Source: Eutypa lata
Taxonomy: Eukaryota > Ascomycota > Sordariomycetes > Xylariales > Diatrypaceae
NCBI GenBank assembly: GCA_022661535.1
Contig: JAKULF010000001.1
Location: 3,534,001-3,598,000, forward strand
DNA length: 64,000 nt
Direction of reading: 5' to 3'
The position numbers and the translations under genes were made by a program. Of the stretch, positions 46,101-58,407 are shown in pieces. The first letter of the stretch is position 1; each line of letters starts with the position of its first letter. Below the pieces are notes generated by a model that saw only the letters and a list, made by a program, of their open reading frames with translations, was not told the origin of the DNA and did no database searches.

Positions 46101-46311
46101 TGACGGGAAAAGAAGCATGGTGTGTTTGGAACCAGGTAGTGAACCCTTCTCGGTTATTTCGATAGCAAGTATAGCTAAAAAATCATATAAATGTCTTTAA
46201 AGGGGTTAACCAGAAATAAACAACACAATATTGGTGCTAAGATGAAGCCTGTTGCACGCAGACAAACCAACACTCTCCCCTAACTATGTCCATACATTCG
46301 AAGAGATCATC
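43131..46311. other. 3.2-kb gene-poor region downstream of frq
   Basis: No supported protein gene; short open frames such as 43405..43776 (-) lack any recognisable features. In Neurospora the 3' flank of frq drives the antisense RNA qrf, and this stretch would be the equivalent position, but no defining motif can be read. Confidence 0.4.
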
Positions 46312-46527
46312 ATGTTCCTCGGCCTCCTTTGGCTTCACCTTGCCCTCCTCCACAGTCAAGCTGGGACATCATTAACCAATGTTGTCACGCCTGCGGGTCC
46401 CTCATCTTCCTTATCAAGGAACCACTGGGGTGGCCCCCCTGGAATAGTGGAGTGCCCCTCAAACCTTAAAGCTGCGCCTTCGACGACTATACCATTCCGA
46501 GATAAGCGAATGCGAGTGAGGCTTTGA
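46312..46527 (+). CDS. possible small secreted protein
   Basis: A 71-residue open frame starts at ATG 46312 with a signal-peptide-like stretch (MFLGLLWLHLALLHSQAG), then a Ser/Pro/Gly-rich body ending in a basic tail. It is richer in GC than its surroundings, which weakly supports coding. No homologous family is recognised, and a spliced continuation after GCGAGTGAG near the end cannot be excluded. Confidence 0.25.
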   Translation: MFLGLLWLHLALLHSQAGTSLTNVVTPAGPSSSLSRNHWGGPPGIVECPSNLKAAPSTTIPFRDKRMRVRL

Positions 46528-46790
46528 CAACCCTTCTAGATATTAGATTTATAATGTCAAACCACTTGACCACTTACTTGGAACCCGATGATTACGTACC
46601 TACATACTCGAGTAGTCTATATAGGCTAAGAGATGCACTATAGGTAGGAGTTGCAGCTCGCTCCCCTGCATAAGAGCTGACTGCTACCGTAATGTCGGGT
46701 TATTCCGTCTTGCTACTCAGCCACTCGGATATCGGTGCCGTGAAGAAAAGACCATGAGCGAATCAGTAGAGGAGTATCATATCGAAGGCC

Positions 46791-46797
46791 TATAAAG
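46791..46797 (+). promoter_or_regulatory. TATA box of the lipase gene
   Basis: TATAAAG lies 101 bp before the lipase ATG at 46892, a usual spacing for a TATA element plus short leader. Confidence 0.45.
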
Positions 46798-46891
46798 ACG
46801 GCCATAGTCATCGTGTATCATCTGATCTAGCGATGGTTTATCAGCCGTTTGGGTATCTAGTCAAAATCAAGCTGCAAGAGTTACCACTACG

Positions 46892-48278
46892 ATGCGGTTC
46901 ACCAACGTTGCCGGCGCTTTTGCCGCTCTGGTTGTAGGAGCCAGCGCCCAGACTTCAACAAAGGTTCCAGGTACGTTTTGGCAACCCCAGTCAAAGGACA
47001 TAGAGACGCCCTTTTTACTCAGGTATACTAATCCAAGCTGAGGGGGGAAAAGTCGACCGATCGCTCTACGACGAGTTCGTGCACTACGCGCGCTACGTGA
47101 CGGGCTCGCGGTCGCAGCCGTGCCCGAAGCCGCCGAACGGCAACACGGTGCAGGCGTACATCAATATCGAGAGCACGGACACGCAGGCGACGCTATTCCG
47201 GGACGACACGCGGGCCGAGTTCGTGCTCGCGTTCCCGGGCACCAACGGGACACGCGACTCCCTGACTGACTATACATTCCTGCCCGGTGAGTAAAGCAAA
47301 ATTTTCTGCAATTACCTATTTGATTTTCCATCATGGTTGGTTTGTTAGCTAGCTATTTGAAGTGGTTTTCACCTATATAGGTACATAGTGCTTTGGAAGT
47401 TTTGTACCCGAAGGGAAGTTTTGTTCTGGGGAGATAGAGAGGGAGGAAGGCTCCCGAATACCTAACTCTTGGTTAGGCCTCGCCGGGTACATACAATGCC
47501 CACAGAGAAAAACAATTGCTAACTCCAGATGTGTTGTAGTACCATACATGCCGCTCAGTCCCAAGCGATGTCCGGGATGCACAGTACACCTAGGGTTCTA
47601 CACGGCGTGGGCGTCGGCCGCAGACACCGTCAAGGCGGAGCTAGACGCGGCCTTCGCGACCGCGGACTACGCGAACTACACGCTCGTGATCGGGGGCGGT
47701 TCGCTCGGCGCGGCGCTCTCAAACCTGGCGTTCGCATCCCTCAAGACCCAGCCCCAGTACGCCGGTGAGTAGCTCGTGGTTATTCCATCTCATTCCCTTC
47801 GTTGGCAAGCTTCGGTGCTTGTAGTTGTTACCTGCTTAAAGGGGTATACTTGGGAGGAAGGACTCCCTAAGGGCTCATCCACTTTACCTTGCGAGAATAT
47901 ATGTAAAGAAGTAAGGAATTGCTAACCCCCATTCTGTTTTTGGCAGTGCGAGCCGTGTACAACTCGGGGCAGCCGCGCGTCGGGAACCAGGCCTACGCCG
48001 ACCACGTGGACCAGCTAGCGGGAGCGTCGGCAACCGAGGCGGGGATCTTCTACCGCGTGACGCACGCCAACGACGGCGTGCCCCAGCTGCCGCCGCCGTC
48101 GCTCGGGTTCCGCCACTCCCGCACCGAGTACTGGGAGAGCGAGATGAACGCCACGGCCGCGACGACGTACCGCTGCTTCGGGCAGGAGCCGGCCGACTGC
48201 AACGATGCGCAGGGCGGCTTCGGCGTCAACGACGCGCATACCTCGTATGCCGGGTATCAAGATGCCACGTGTTTTTGA
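46892..48278 (+). CDS. secreted class 3 (alpha/beta hydrolase) lipase
   Basis: Four exons, 46892..46970, 47023..47286, 47540..47764 and 47947..48278, join in frame to 299 residues, a typical length for fungal extracellular lipases. A signal peptide is present (MRFTNVAGAFAALVVGASA, then QTST). Conserved family blocks are AEFVLAFPGTNGTRDSLTDY (oxyanion strand), CPGCTVHLGFYTAW, the nucleophile elbow with S169 (GGGSLGAAL), YNSGQPRVGNQAYAD, RVTHANDGVPQLPP with D232, and NDAHTSYAG with H287. The triad is therefore complete. The elbow has Gly where most members have His before the Ser (GHSLGG), which may lower or change activity. It hydrolyses acylglycerol esters outside the cell; feruloyl esterase-like activity is an alternative. 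It is convergent with a secreted phospholipase A2. Confidence 0.9.
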
Positions 48279-48783
48279 TCCCTTGGTTGCGTTTTGTCGT
48301 CAGCAGGCAAGGGTTTTCTTTCTGTTCCTTCCCATCATGTATAATGAAAGGGGAACGGACGAAAGCGAAATATCATAGTCATCATTAATGAGGAAATTAA
48401 TGACATGCCTGTTTCAAACGTAGCACTTGAAAAGGGGGGAGAAAAGGCTGTCGTATATTAAAATACTGATGAACTACTTGATTTACGGAATATTCAATTC
48501 GTTTCAACCTGGTTAACGTGTGAACCCCTGGATTTCCATGCGCCGGTTGTATATTATAATATAATAGTTATTAAAATTTTCACTTGCGTCGCGTTGACCA
48601 AGAATCACCCAAGCCTATTAGAAACGGCTGATTCGCCTAAGTACCCTTGCGCGCGGTTTACCTAGCCCGACACCATCTGTCTTACGGAACGGACCGCTTT
48701 CAGAGCCCCTATCTGTATCATCAACCATCGCAAAGGGAAACAGAACAGAACATCAGTACCAGCAGCAGCATCCCCCTTCACAA
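48279..48783. other. convergent intergenic region
   Basis: 3' space between the lipase (+) and the phospholipase A2 (-). Nothing else recognised. Confidence 0.5.
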
Positions 48784-49311
48784 TCACAGCCGGACCCCAC
48801 CCCTCTGCTCTATCTCCAACTCCAACCTTTCCTCCTCTTCCCCCTCTTCCTGCTCCCGCTCCCTACCAAAGAGCACGACAGCCTCATAATACACATCGGC
48901 AGTGACCTCGCACAAATCGAGGGAGTCCTCGGCAGCGCACTGGCCGTACAGGTCGTCCCGGAAGTTGGAGTCGATGGACGCCTTGGCGCCGGCGTCCTCG
49001 AAGCGCCCCTGCGCCTTGTAGTTGCGGTACCCGAAGTCGTGGCGGACGCACGCGGGCTCGAAGTCGAACCCGAACGGGTTGTCCGGCGCGCTGGTGCAGC
49101 CGTCCGTCGACCAGTCCAGCTCCGGCGGCGACTGCGCGTCGTGCGCTGCTATGAACTCCGCGAGGGTCGCGCTGAAGAGGAGCCGGTCTGTCTCTGCTTC
49201 TAGGGCGGGCGTTTGCCGTTCCTGTGGGGCGTGGATGGTGTTTAGGGGGTGGGAGAGGCCCTGTGGGATGAGGGAGAGGGAGAGGATGGTGGGGAGGAAG
49301 AGGAGCTTCAT
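48784..49311 (-). CDS. secreted fungal/bacterial-type phospholipase A2
   Basis: Single exon, 175 residues, ATG 49311. A signal peptide (about 1-20, MKLLFLPTILSLSLIPQGLS) is followed by a short propeptide-like stretch and the group XIV PLA2 core: WSTDGCTSAPDNPFGFDFEP and then ACVRHDFGYRNYK with the catalytic pair H91-D92. Later cysteines (DLYGQCAAEDSLDLC) would pair with C72 and C88 as two disulfides. The C-terminus is an unusual acidic Glu-rich tail (REREQEEGEEEERLELE). These small enzymes cleave the sn-2 ester of phospholipids outside the cell, usually with Ca2+. It is convergent with the neighbouring lipase, so the two are not co-transcribed. Confidence 0.9.
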   Translation of the reverse strand: MKLLFLPTILSLSLIPQGLSHPLNTIHAPQERQTPALEAETDRLLFSATLAEFIAAHDAQSPPELDWSTDGCTSAPDNPFGFDFEPACVRHDFGYRNYKAQGRFEDAGAKASIDSNFRDDLYGQCAAEDSLDLCEVTADVYYEAVVLFGREREQEEGEEEERLELEIEQRGGVRL

Positions 49312-51337
49312 CCTGACTGGATGGTTGTTTGTTTGGTTGGTTGACTTGGTCCTCGTCTTGTGGAATGAATAGGTGTTAAGACGGCGATGTGGTAGACTTA
49401 AGAAAGGGGTAGAAGAGCCTTAATGAATCGAGGGTGAATCTTTTGTGGGATATATTATATCTCAAGAGATTGGGAGGCCACTGATACATAATTATATTAG
49501 AGTTTAGAACACCATATAAGGTAGAGGCTAGATAGGTAATGTTTCGTCGTGACCCCGCTCCCACAGCATCCGAGAGCTTTCTTCACATGCTACTTACTTA
49601 GTTAGCTGCGACAATTCAAGAATCGAGCTCGTTGGAAAGACCATTCACAACACATCGTTGAGCATCTCTGCCAGGGATATATACTCGTGTCTGTCGGTAG
49701 TCAGTTGATTGGCCGGGAATCACCGGATTCTGCCCGTGTTTGGAATAAAGTTGGCAGTGATGGTGGGCAGACCCGAGATCTGGCAGCGTGCAATCGTCCC
49801 ATATAGGCAGGTAAGGTAGATTTCAGCACAGCTATAACTCATCTCCAATCCAATCAATTAGTCATTCGTCGAGTTCCTGGTCAGAAGGTTTCGTCGACAT
49901 TATTGGCGGTTCCTCGATTCCTGCAAGAAGAAGAAACCTTAATCCTACCTACCTAGGTACTTACTAGTTAGCAAGAGCTGAAATGCGGGGGTTCATGATC
50001 GTCCAGGGCTTGATTTCAAGCCCATTACTTGGCGTCCCGAGACACTGCATGTGTATCCCCGACGAACTGTACGACAAGTTCGGTAAAACGTTTATTTACA
50101 TAAAACGATGTTTGCTAGGTCTGCAACAACCCTTTTGCTAATGATGTAGTGACACATCGATATTCCTCGCTGTTATCAGACGTGGGTTCCATAGCGAGGT
50201 AGTGTAGCTAGGTCCTATAACGACCTAGGTGGTTCCGGTTAGGAGACGTAGATAAGGAGTTGGGTGATCCAGATAGGGGTACAGCTGGGTGGTCGCAGGT
50301 GTATGGTGGGTTACTTGCAGAATTAGCAAATCTTTATAAAAATACTAGCACAAACAGTAAGATCGGCTTTCGATGATAACGGGTATTTGAAATACGAAGG
50401 GTATGCACTAAGTACTGAAGGCTTCTTCTTTACTTTCACATTGATTTTATTCTTACTATCGCCGAACATAAAATAGTGTGTTGAGAGTTGAAACTGTCCT
50501 GCATACTTACATTTCCTATGCGGAGGAGTGGTTACGCTACTCGGGAAGGAGAAATATTCCCGCTCTCCCCAACCGCTCAACCCAAACCCGCACGTTGCAG
50601 TGCATAAAACAAGTTTGCTAGAATATTAGAGACCGAAACCCCTGCAGCAAGCGGGGTGTCTTGAAGTTGACTTACATAGAAAAAGCAAGAGATGGTTCAT
50701 AGTGGGTTGCATGGAATGTTATAAGAATTGTATTTTGCAATACGTACGAGGAAGTCGTAGAGAGTCATAGAGCGCTATTAAGGGGGCCACAGCGGTCTCA
50801 ACTCTACGTCATTTATTCGACTTCTGTCATAGTGTATAGATGGCGTCTAGCATGAAGGAGGTTAACGAACACTGTAATAAGGAAGCCTAGCATTTGAGGT
50901 GTTAATATGTACAGGAAATAAGGTATTGGGGCATGTATAGAAGGGATTATGCCAACATTAAACTGACATCATGAAGAATCAGCGCATCTAGTTCGAACAA
51001 TTACGTTGAAAAAATATGCTTAATGGTGCTCATCACATAGATGTATGAACCTTCAACCATAAATTGTCAAAGACATTCATTCCATTATTAAGTAGAGCGC
51101 AAATTGGAAAAGAAAAAAACATTGTAATAGGCCGACTACTTGAGGGTTGAAAATGCCGTTCACCCCCTTTATCATAGCCAAGTAAAGCGCCAAACTCCCT
51201 TCGATGATGCTTGCTTGTTTATTTGTTCACCCACACTCTCGATATTGCCTGTCACTTTGCTCACCTCATCCTACCACCCTCCCCTCTCTTCCTCCCTATA
51301 ACCTTCGCCCTCCCCCTTCCTCCCTCCCCCCTTTCAC
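49312..51337. other. 2-kb gene-poor region
   Basis: Promoter of the PLA2 gene and 3' flank of POL2. No supported gene. A pyrimidine-rich stretch lies at 51240-51360, just after the POL2 stop on the opposite strand. Confidence 0.45.
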
Positions 51338-54300
51338 TCACAGACCCCCCAAAACCTCCCCAACCATAACGCCCAGCATCCTCAGGCCATACCAATCCGC
51401 AACGCCCTTGTAGACCCTCAGCCTGCTCACGACCTCGTCGCGGCGGACGCTCTCGCCCCAGGGCCCACTGCACGTGCAATGCTCCATGAAGTCATTCTGG
51501 CGCACGGCGCCGCAGCGCTCGCACTTGACGTCCTGGGTGGTCCAAGCAACGACCATGGCCTGCACGTCGGCGAGGAGGCGCTCCTCGACGGAGAGGCGGT
51601 CGAGCTCCGCGTCGCAGAAGCCGCAGCGCCAGGGCTTGGCTTGGGCTGCTTTGCGGACCGCCTCCATGTTTTGTTGTTGTAGTTGGTTGTCTTCACCGGC
51701 AGTATTGTTGGTGGTAATCTGGCTCAGGTCCGGCAGCAGCGCCTCGTCCCGGCACAGGTCCCAGTCGCGGGCGAGGGTGCACTCCGGGCAGCTCCACTGG
51801 CTGACTTTGAGGGTGGCGCTCGGGTTGCGGAACGCCCCTTCCTTGCTGAACTCGCGGACCTCGAAGAGCGCCAGGAGCTCCTTGCGGAGCAGACGCGCCT
51901 CCATCGCGATGTTCTTGTCGAGCGACAGCACCTGCATGAGGGACTTGACGAGCTCGAGCACCGCGCTCTTATTGTTGTTATTCTTCGCCGGTGCTGCTCC
52001 TGCTGCTGCTGCTGCTGATACATGCTGGTTGCTATTGCCAGGAAGCAGCGGGAAACTCCAGTCGGATGCGAGTTCCGGGTGCAGGAGCTCGCGGGCTTGC
52101 GTCGCGACTAGCGCCTTGATCTCTTTCTTGAGTGGGCGCTCGAAGTCCTTCGTTAGGATGATGGAGGCTTGATCGCCGTCGCCGCCTGGAATGCCGGTCT
52201 GGGTGCCGCCGTTGCGGATGGGGAGTTGCGTGAGTCGCTGGGTCAGGTCGATATCCCCCCCTCCATTTGCGAGGAGCGGGCGCTTGAGGCTGTGCATAAG
52301 CTGGATGAACTCAACCACCCAGTGCTGGAAGGTATCCTGGAGACGGATGGGCAGGAAAGTCTTCACCTGCCAGCACATGACCGTCTCGAGGGGCTGCTGT
52401 TCGGCCTCGATGACCTCTTGGCAGGCCTTGCCGCCGTAGTTGAACTCGTCATACCATACTAGGTAGTCCCAGTATTCCTTGATCTCGAGGTCGATGAAGT
52501 GGAACAACGGCTTGCTCTTTATGCTCTTTAGGATGTACTGACTGTAGGCGTAGGCATTGCCGACCTCGGATTTGGTCGTCTGTAGGAGCAGTCGATTCGA
52601 GTTGGCGAACACTACTTGGGATCCGACGCGCCGGAAATCTGCCATGAGCTGCAAGAGCGCCTTGCGACTCATCATCTGCACATAGTAATGCAACGCCCTA
52701 TCGTACATGAAAGAGTCGGGGGATTCAACCCAGCGTACTAGATGCTGTACAAGGATGTCCGCCATTGGGCTTCCCTTGCAAGCTTCCGCCCACCATGACT
52801 TGACCATCTCACGCAGCACAAGTACACCAGCATTCGCAAACGCAGACTCGGAGTGCAGCATTTCGGAGCCATCTCCTGCGGAGTCAGCTGCGGGATTAAA
52901 GGAGATGGAGTCTGCACCCTCGAGCTCGTTGATCAGTGAAGACGTGAGGATGGTGTTGATAGCTAGATTGCGGATCTCGAGGTCAATACAGACAGAGGAA
53001 TATGTGCCAGGGTTATTGACTGAAGGCATTGGGACAGCATCTAAGGGGCCGGTCACATCATCCTGCTCATAGCCGGCATGATCTGGTCTTGGACCGGGAG
53101 ACCACCAGAGTACCACGTTGTTCAGCTGCAAGCGACGAGCATACGCAATGTCGATCAGGAATCTTGGGTCGTCCCGTTCTAAGTTACAGAGGGGAATATT
53201 GCCATATCTAGCTAGGGCGGTAAGGTGTAGAACCCAAGACCCGAGATTGAGATAGTGAGTGACCAGCCGTCTGGCCACGACAGATTGCCAACCTAACGGA
53301 GGCAGCGAGCTATCTGCTTGATCGTAACGTAGTGGCAAAATAGGCAACTCCGCGAGAATGGGAACATCGTGTACTAGAAGGTCGCGCTGAGATGACTGGA
53401 TCACTAGCATAAGGGGCTTCGACTCGTCCTTCTTTATCTTCTTGACTAGGTCGCCGATTTCCAGATGTGCTTTCCGGCGCGTAGTCACCTGTGTGACCTT
53501 AAAAGCGAGTTTCTCTTGATACTGGAAGGAGTCCTGCCAGTTTGTACCCTCGCTTTCCATCTGCCGCCTAGTCAACATTTCGCTGTAGATCCTGGTGACG
53601 TTTGGTAATTCGGAACTGGCATCCTTATTCCTCTGGAGGATAACGATATGGGCCTGGTCATTTGTTGAAGAAAATAGGCCAAAGATTTGCCTTTCGCCAG
53701 CCGTGATGTGCGAGATGTAGAGGTAAGCAAGGGGATTCGAGTCTAAGTAAGGTTTCGGCTTTAGGGGTCTCATCAAACCGCCCAGGTCGAACCCCTGCTC
53801 AAGCCCCTTTCCGAGGACACCTTGTTGGTTTTCGTCAATAGTGCACAGATTGCCTAGCTGCAAGACTGCCCGTATGTTTAGCGGAACTTGCTTCTCATAC
53901 ACGCCCTCGACACTAGGGTGACTAAATAGTATCGAGAACTTATCCGCCTCAGCGAAGTAGACATCTTCAGGAACTGTGATCTTGAAGAGATGGGTAGAAG
54001 CATGACCATTAGGTAGGGTATGGTTGACCTGCTCTACCTCGCACCCTTCGACGTCGATGTCGGGTAAATCTTTGCCTTTGAGGTTCAAGAATATCTGTCT
54101 TGGGACCTTGACCTTGAGGGAGTGAATCTTGCTATCGATCAAAACAAACGCCGTGACTATACCAGGGTTGTCTGTCGTTCGAAGCTGCAGTAGTTGCCAC
54201 GTATTCCTGAACGTAATCTCTGCTTGGTTGCGGAAAGTCTGCTGGATGTTGCTGCCTATATTGCCACGCCGGTCCCCGAATAGGTGTCGCCGGCGAATTC

Positions 54301-57300
54301 GAGCTTGCTTCTGAATCTTCCACTTCTGCTTTTGATACTCCAGCCAAGCCGGGTAATCCTCCGATGGGTCGGGCATCACCTTTGGTAAGGCCGCGAAGGG
54401 ATCTGTGTTCTCCTTTTCAGGCTCCGGGGATTTGCGCTTGGCAGCAGTTGGTGTTACTTGCGATGCCGTTATCGCAGCGGTCGTGCTCTTCGGCTTGAGA
54501 AGCTTCGCCCCAAAGTCCTCAAGATCATCCAGCCTTGGCCCCGAAAGATTCGTTATATCCTCTAGAGGCCCCTTGGTGAATAAGTCTGTCAGTTTTTTCT
54601 GCTTCATCTTGTCCTCCTTGATGTTGATCCTGCGCTGTAACCAATCTGGATGTGGCACTCTCGGAACTGGGTTGCGCACTTTCTGCAGTGCAGCGGGAAT
54701 TGTGATCAGCTTCTGGATGACGGAACCTAGACGTTCGAGGTAGTAGTCCCAATCTAGGAGAGCTCGAGGGTCCATATCGGAGGGCTCTTCCTTTAGCCAC
54801 TTGGTCAAAAAGGTTCGTTTGACTTCCGGCTCGGCAGAGAAGATGGCCACCGGCACGGCACGTTCAGTGACGGGGGCATTGCGAGGTCTAGCACAGATGA
54901 TGTACTTGCAGTTAAGGCCCTTGTCTTTGACCATCTGCTCTCCTAGGAACTCGGCCAAGCGCTTGGCGGTAGTGATCGAGGTAGATTTCTGAGTCCCATA
55001 CTCCTCGAGGGTCTTCGACATGCTTCGGTTCTCGCAAATGAGATCAATGAGCTCTTCATCTGCGAGTGTTGTCCCTTTACTGTGCAGGACATCTAACCAT
55101 CTATTTGCGACCTTGGCCACGGCACTGTAACATTCAGCTAGCGTCGTACCCTCCAGGAAGAACTTGAAGATCTGCTGCTGGAAAATCTTGATGAGCTTGA
55201 GCTCTCCTCTTCGCTTTACCTCGAAACCTTTGAGCTCGGCTAAGCTGCCATCATCGTTGAAGACGGCGTAACGCTTCTTCAAGTTCTTGTCCTCTTCTTT
55301 GGACGTCGGCAGAACCATAGCCTTGTACGGTCCATCGACCTCAAAGAAGATTGAGTTGTCGCTATGCGTCTCGTACTTATGTGTGTTAGGATTGGTCAAG
55401 GTCTGGTACTGATGGTTTGTGAACTTGGCGTGCACTTTATGATTCAACATCACGCAAGGGTACGAGATGGTAAGTTTCTTGCCGTTCTTAAGTTTGAAGG
55501 CAAAGTTCTCAGGAAACGTTGCGGGCAGCATGCACCAAATACCATCGGTGTCGAGCTCAAGAGGTCGGCCGAGACGTTCAACTAGCTCCTTTGCCAGTTG
55601 GATAATGGTAGCTCCCGTTAGACAGGTCACACCAGCCATTTCCATGGAATACCACCTCGAACCTTTTCGCATGACATAGCCATAGAAGGAGTTCAAAATA
55701 ACCTTGTGTGCAAGCTGTAGCGAGTCAAAAAGCACAATCATCTTCTTGGCAGCATCGACCTCGCTACCAGGGGCCCCGGACGATTTCAGGCCTTCTGCCT
55801 TCCCTTTCCATACTTTAGTTTTGCCTTTGTAATCGTACCGTCGATCTCGGAAGTCTCTGACTGTGTTGATATAGAAGGGATTTTCTCGCTGGCAAATGAT
55901 CGCCTCGCGAACTATAGTCGTCGAGTCCCGAATCTTGTGATACACTTTCTGGCTATATAGTTGCAGCCGTTTTCTCACTAGACCGGCTTGTTCCTCTTCG
56001 CTCAGATCTTGGAATGTCCGCATTGGTGAATTTGGCCACTTGCCGGGAAATCTTTCGTTCTCCAAAGCATGCCGGATCATGTTGTACTCGTCTCGCTTTG
56101 ACGGCAGATATTCACCTCTCCAGGCCCATGGCAGTCTCCGATCGCAGGTCTTTCCGGGTCTGTTGAAATCACAAGCTGCGCAGTCCGATTCCTGAACCAT
56201 GGAGTCGGGTTGTAACCTATTGGTGGTCATGATGTTTGGATACATGGATGCAACGTCCAAATGGTAGATGAGCGGTCGTTCATTTCGATTCGGCGTCTCC
56301 TTAAGCTGCCGCAATCGCGAGGCAATTTGTTCCTTGACATCGTCGTAGTTGTCGATGTCGTCCATAGACTTCTTCTCTTCGACGGTGATACTGAACTTGA
56401 GCGCATTATCCAAGTCATCAAGCAACTCATCGACGGCAGTTGGATCCACGGCAAAGTTGACTGGGATATCGGCACGGAAAACACCTGCTTCAATACTCTC
56501 GACGTGACCTCCGACGTATGTCTCAGCTTCGAGTAAATGTCCATCCCAGAATGACTCCTTGGGAGAAACGTGCTTATTCGGTAATACGATCTCCTTTTGG
56601 TATGCCTGCACCATCAACAACATCTCGCAAAGAGTACCCGTTCCCTTCCGCAGTACATCATCGCCTCCCAGCGGCAGAATCATACATAAAGAGAAAATGA
56701 AGGGGTGGATGTACTTCATGTACAAATAATAGGTAGCCACAGCATCGGATACCGAGTACTCGGCCAGTGTTTGGGGCCTCTCGCTCGCGTAAGGCAACAT
56801 GAGCTCGGGATCTAATTCGTCCGGGTCGTAGCCCAGCTTAGCAACAGTAACGGCTTTCAAGCCTCGACTTCCTTGTGGGAGGTAGGAATCTCGGTTGACC
56901 CATGCTAGACAGTCCATGTGGACACCATAGGTGCACTTATAAATATCCTCGCTATCTTTCTTCCACCCGATCTCGCGGTACATATCAATACCATTGATAC
57001 TCGATCTCGCCTCCACGAAAGGCCAATCGAAGAAGTCTCCGTTGTATGTTGCGATGACAGTCGGCCTCGCTTCCTTGATGTGTAGAAAGAATCTCTCGAT
57101 GACGCCTTTCTCGTTAGGCTCGTTGAAAATCATGAAAGGTCCTGCGTATTCGGGTCTCGGCGTGTATTCGAAATCTGCGATATCTTCTGACACAATCTCC
57201 CGGTTCGTGATGAGAAAACCCTGGCCATCTATCATATACGAGATCATCATAATCTGATCTATAGCCGCATCGGGGAATTTCAGGGGAAGTTTTGTGGTCT

Positions 57301-58407
57301 CTATATCGAAAGCCATGACGACCGGGTCTGCGGGTAGGTCACGCTTGTCGTTGAGTGTGAGAGTGGTGGTACCGTGTTTCGCCTCTACGAAATACCACTT
57401 TCCTACTCGAATATCTGGCTGTTGTCTTAGCTGGGGTGGCTGGCTACTAAAAATCTGTGGCGGGAGCAGACTCACTCATATCAATCATTACTCTTACATG
57501 GTATGGTACATCATACTCTCTAATATCGACAATGTAGTCGCTAGCGTCGGCAAAAGTAGCATTATGTCGTCTATCGTCGTCTCGTGAATCATCATCAAAA
57601 AGGTCGAAACCGGCTTGTTCACTATTATGAAACTTGTCAGTCTTCTCTCTCTCTCTCTCTGTCTCCGTCTGCCTCTCTCTCCGTCTTCGAGTCTCCGTAA
57701 TCCTGAAAAGAACGTCAAATAAAAGGGGGAACAACTTACGCCGCAACCTCAGCATAAACATCAACCGTGCCCATAGCCTTACGGTTCTTCTCCGCAACGG
57801 GCATGATGTCCCTCCGCACCGTCAAGAGGTCCTGGACATTGGCGAACCGCAGCTCCAGGAACGTGCGGCGGTACCCCAGCAGGTGGTTCGGCATGCTCAG
57901 GTCGTCCTTCTCGACGCGGCGGACGTTCCGGACGACGCCGCCGCCGCCCGGGACGCGCTTCAGCCACTCCTCGACCTCGCCCTCGCGGCCCCGGCGCACG
58001 GCAATCAGGAAGTACGGCTCGTACTCGACGGAGGCCTTGAAGGTCTGGCCGTCGTCCTCGATGAAGTAGCAGTCGAGCGCGGCGCGGCCGCCCGTCGAGC
58101 CCGTGCCCTCCCTGTCGCCCCCGACGCCGTCGAGGCCTACCGTCGTGGGCTGCACGCTCACGAGCCACCCTTCCTTCCGGCGCCCCGACTCGAACCGCGC
58201 GAACCCCATCGTCTCGTCGATCTGGTGCGCAAGCTGCGTCCGCTCCGCCTTCTCGTCGGCCGATGTCCCCTCGGCGCGTGTCGTAGCGGCAAACGTTCGG
58301 GTGGTGCGGCCGGCGAAACCGGCGCCGTTGGGGCCGTGGTAGGCTTTTTTGCCGCCCCCTCGGCGGGCATAGCCCTTCTGGGGGCGGCGGAGGCTGGTAT
58401 TTGGCAT
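51338..58407 (-). CDS. POL2: DNA polymerase epsilon catalytic subunit A
   Basis: Three exons, 57740..58407, 57476..57621 and 51338..57414, join in frame to 2296 residues, the normal size. Intron 1 (118 nt) ends at TAG after the branch ACTGAC. An earlier CAG at 57703-57705 would leave a 37-nt intron and add a purine-repeat peptide. Intron 2 (61 nt) joins MIDM to NIRVGKWYF. The exonuclease site starts with AFDIE (D307, E309) and continues with YNGDFFDWPF. The CysX Fe-S motif is CAACDFNRPGKTC. Polymerase motif A is DVASMYPNI (about 657), motif B KVILNSFYGY, and motif C LDTDGIW (about 890). The C-terminal half is the inactive polymerase module, ending in two Cys clusters (CPECTLARDWDLC; CGFCDAEL..CERCGAV) that bind the Dpb2 subunit. 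Pol epsilon synthesises the leading strand. Confidence 0.96.

Noticed and set aside
51474..52172. Long + strand open frames opposite POL2
   Set aside because: They are antisense shadows of the conserved polymerase coding sequence and encode only low-complexity peptides.
57779..58370. Open frames overlapping POL2 exon 1 on both strands
   Set aside because: GC-rich shadows; only the minus frame starting at 58407 matches the POL2 N-terminus.
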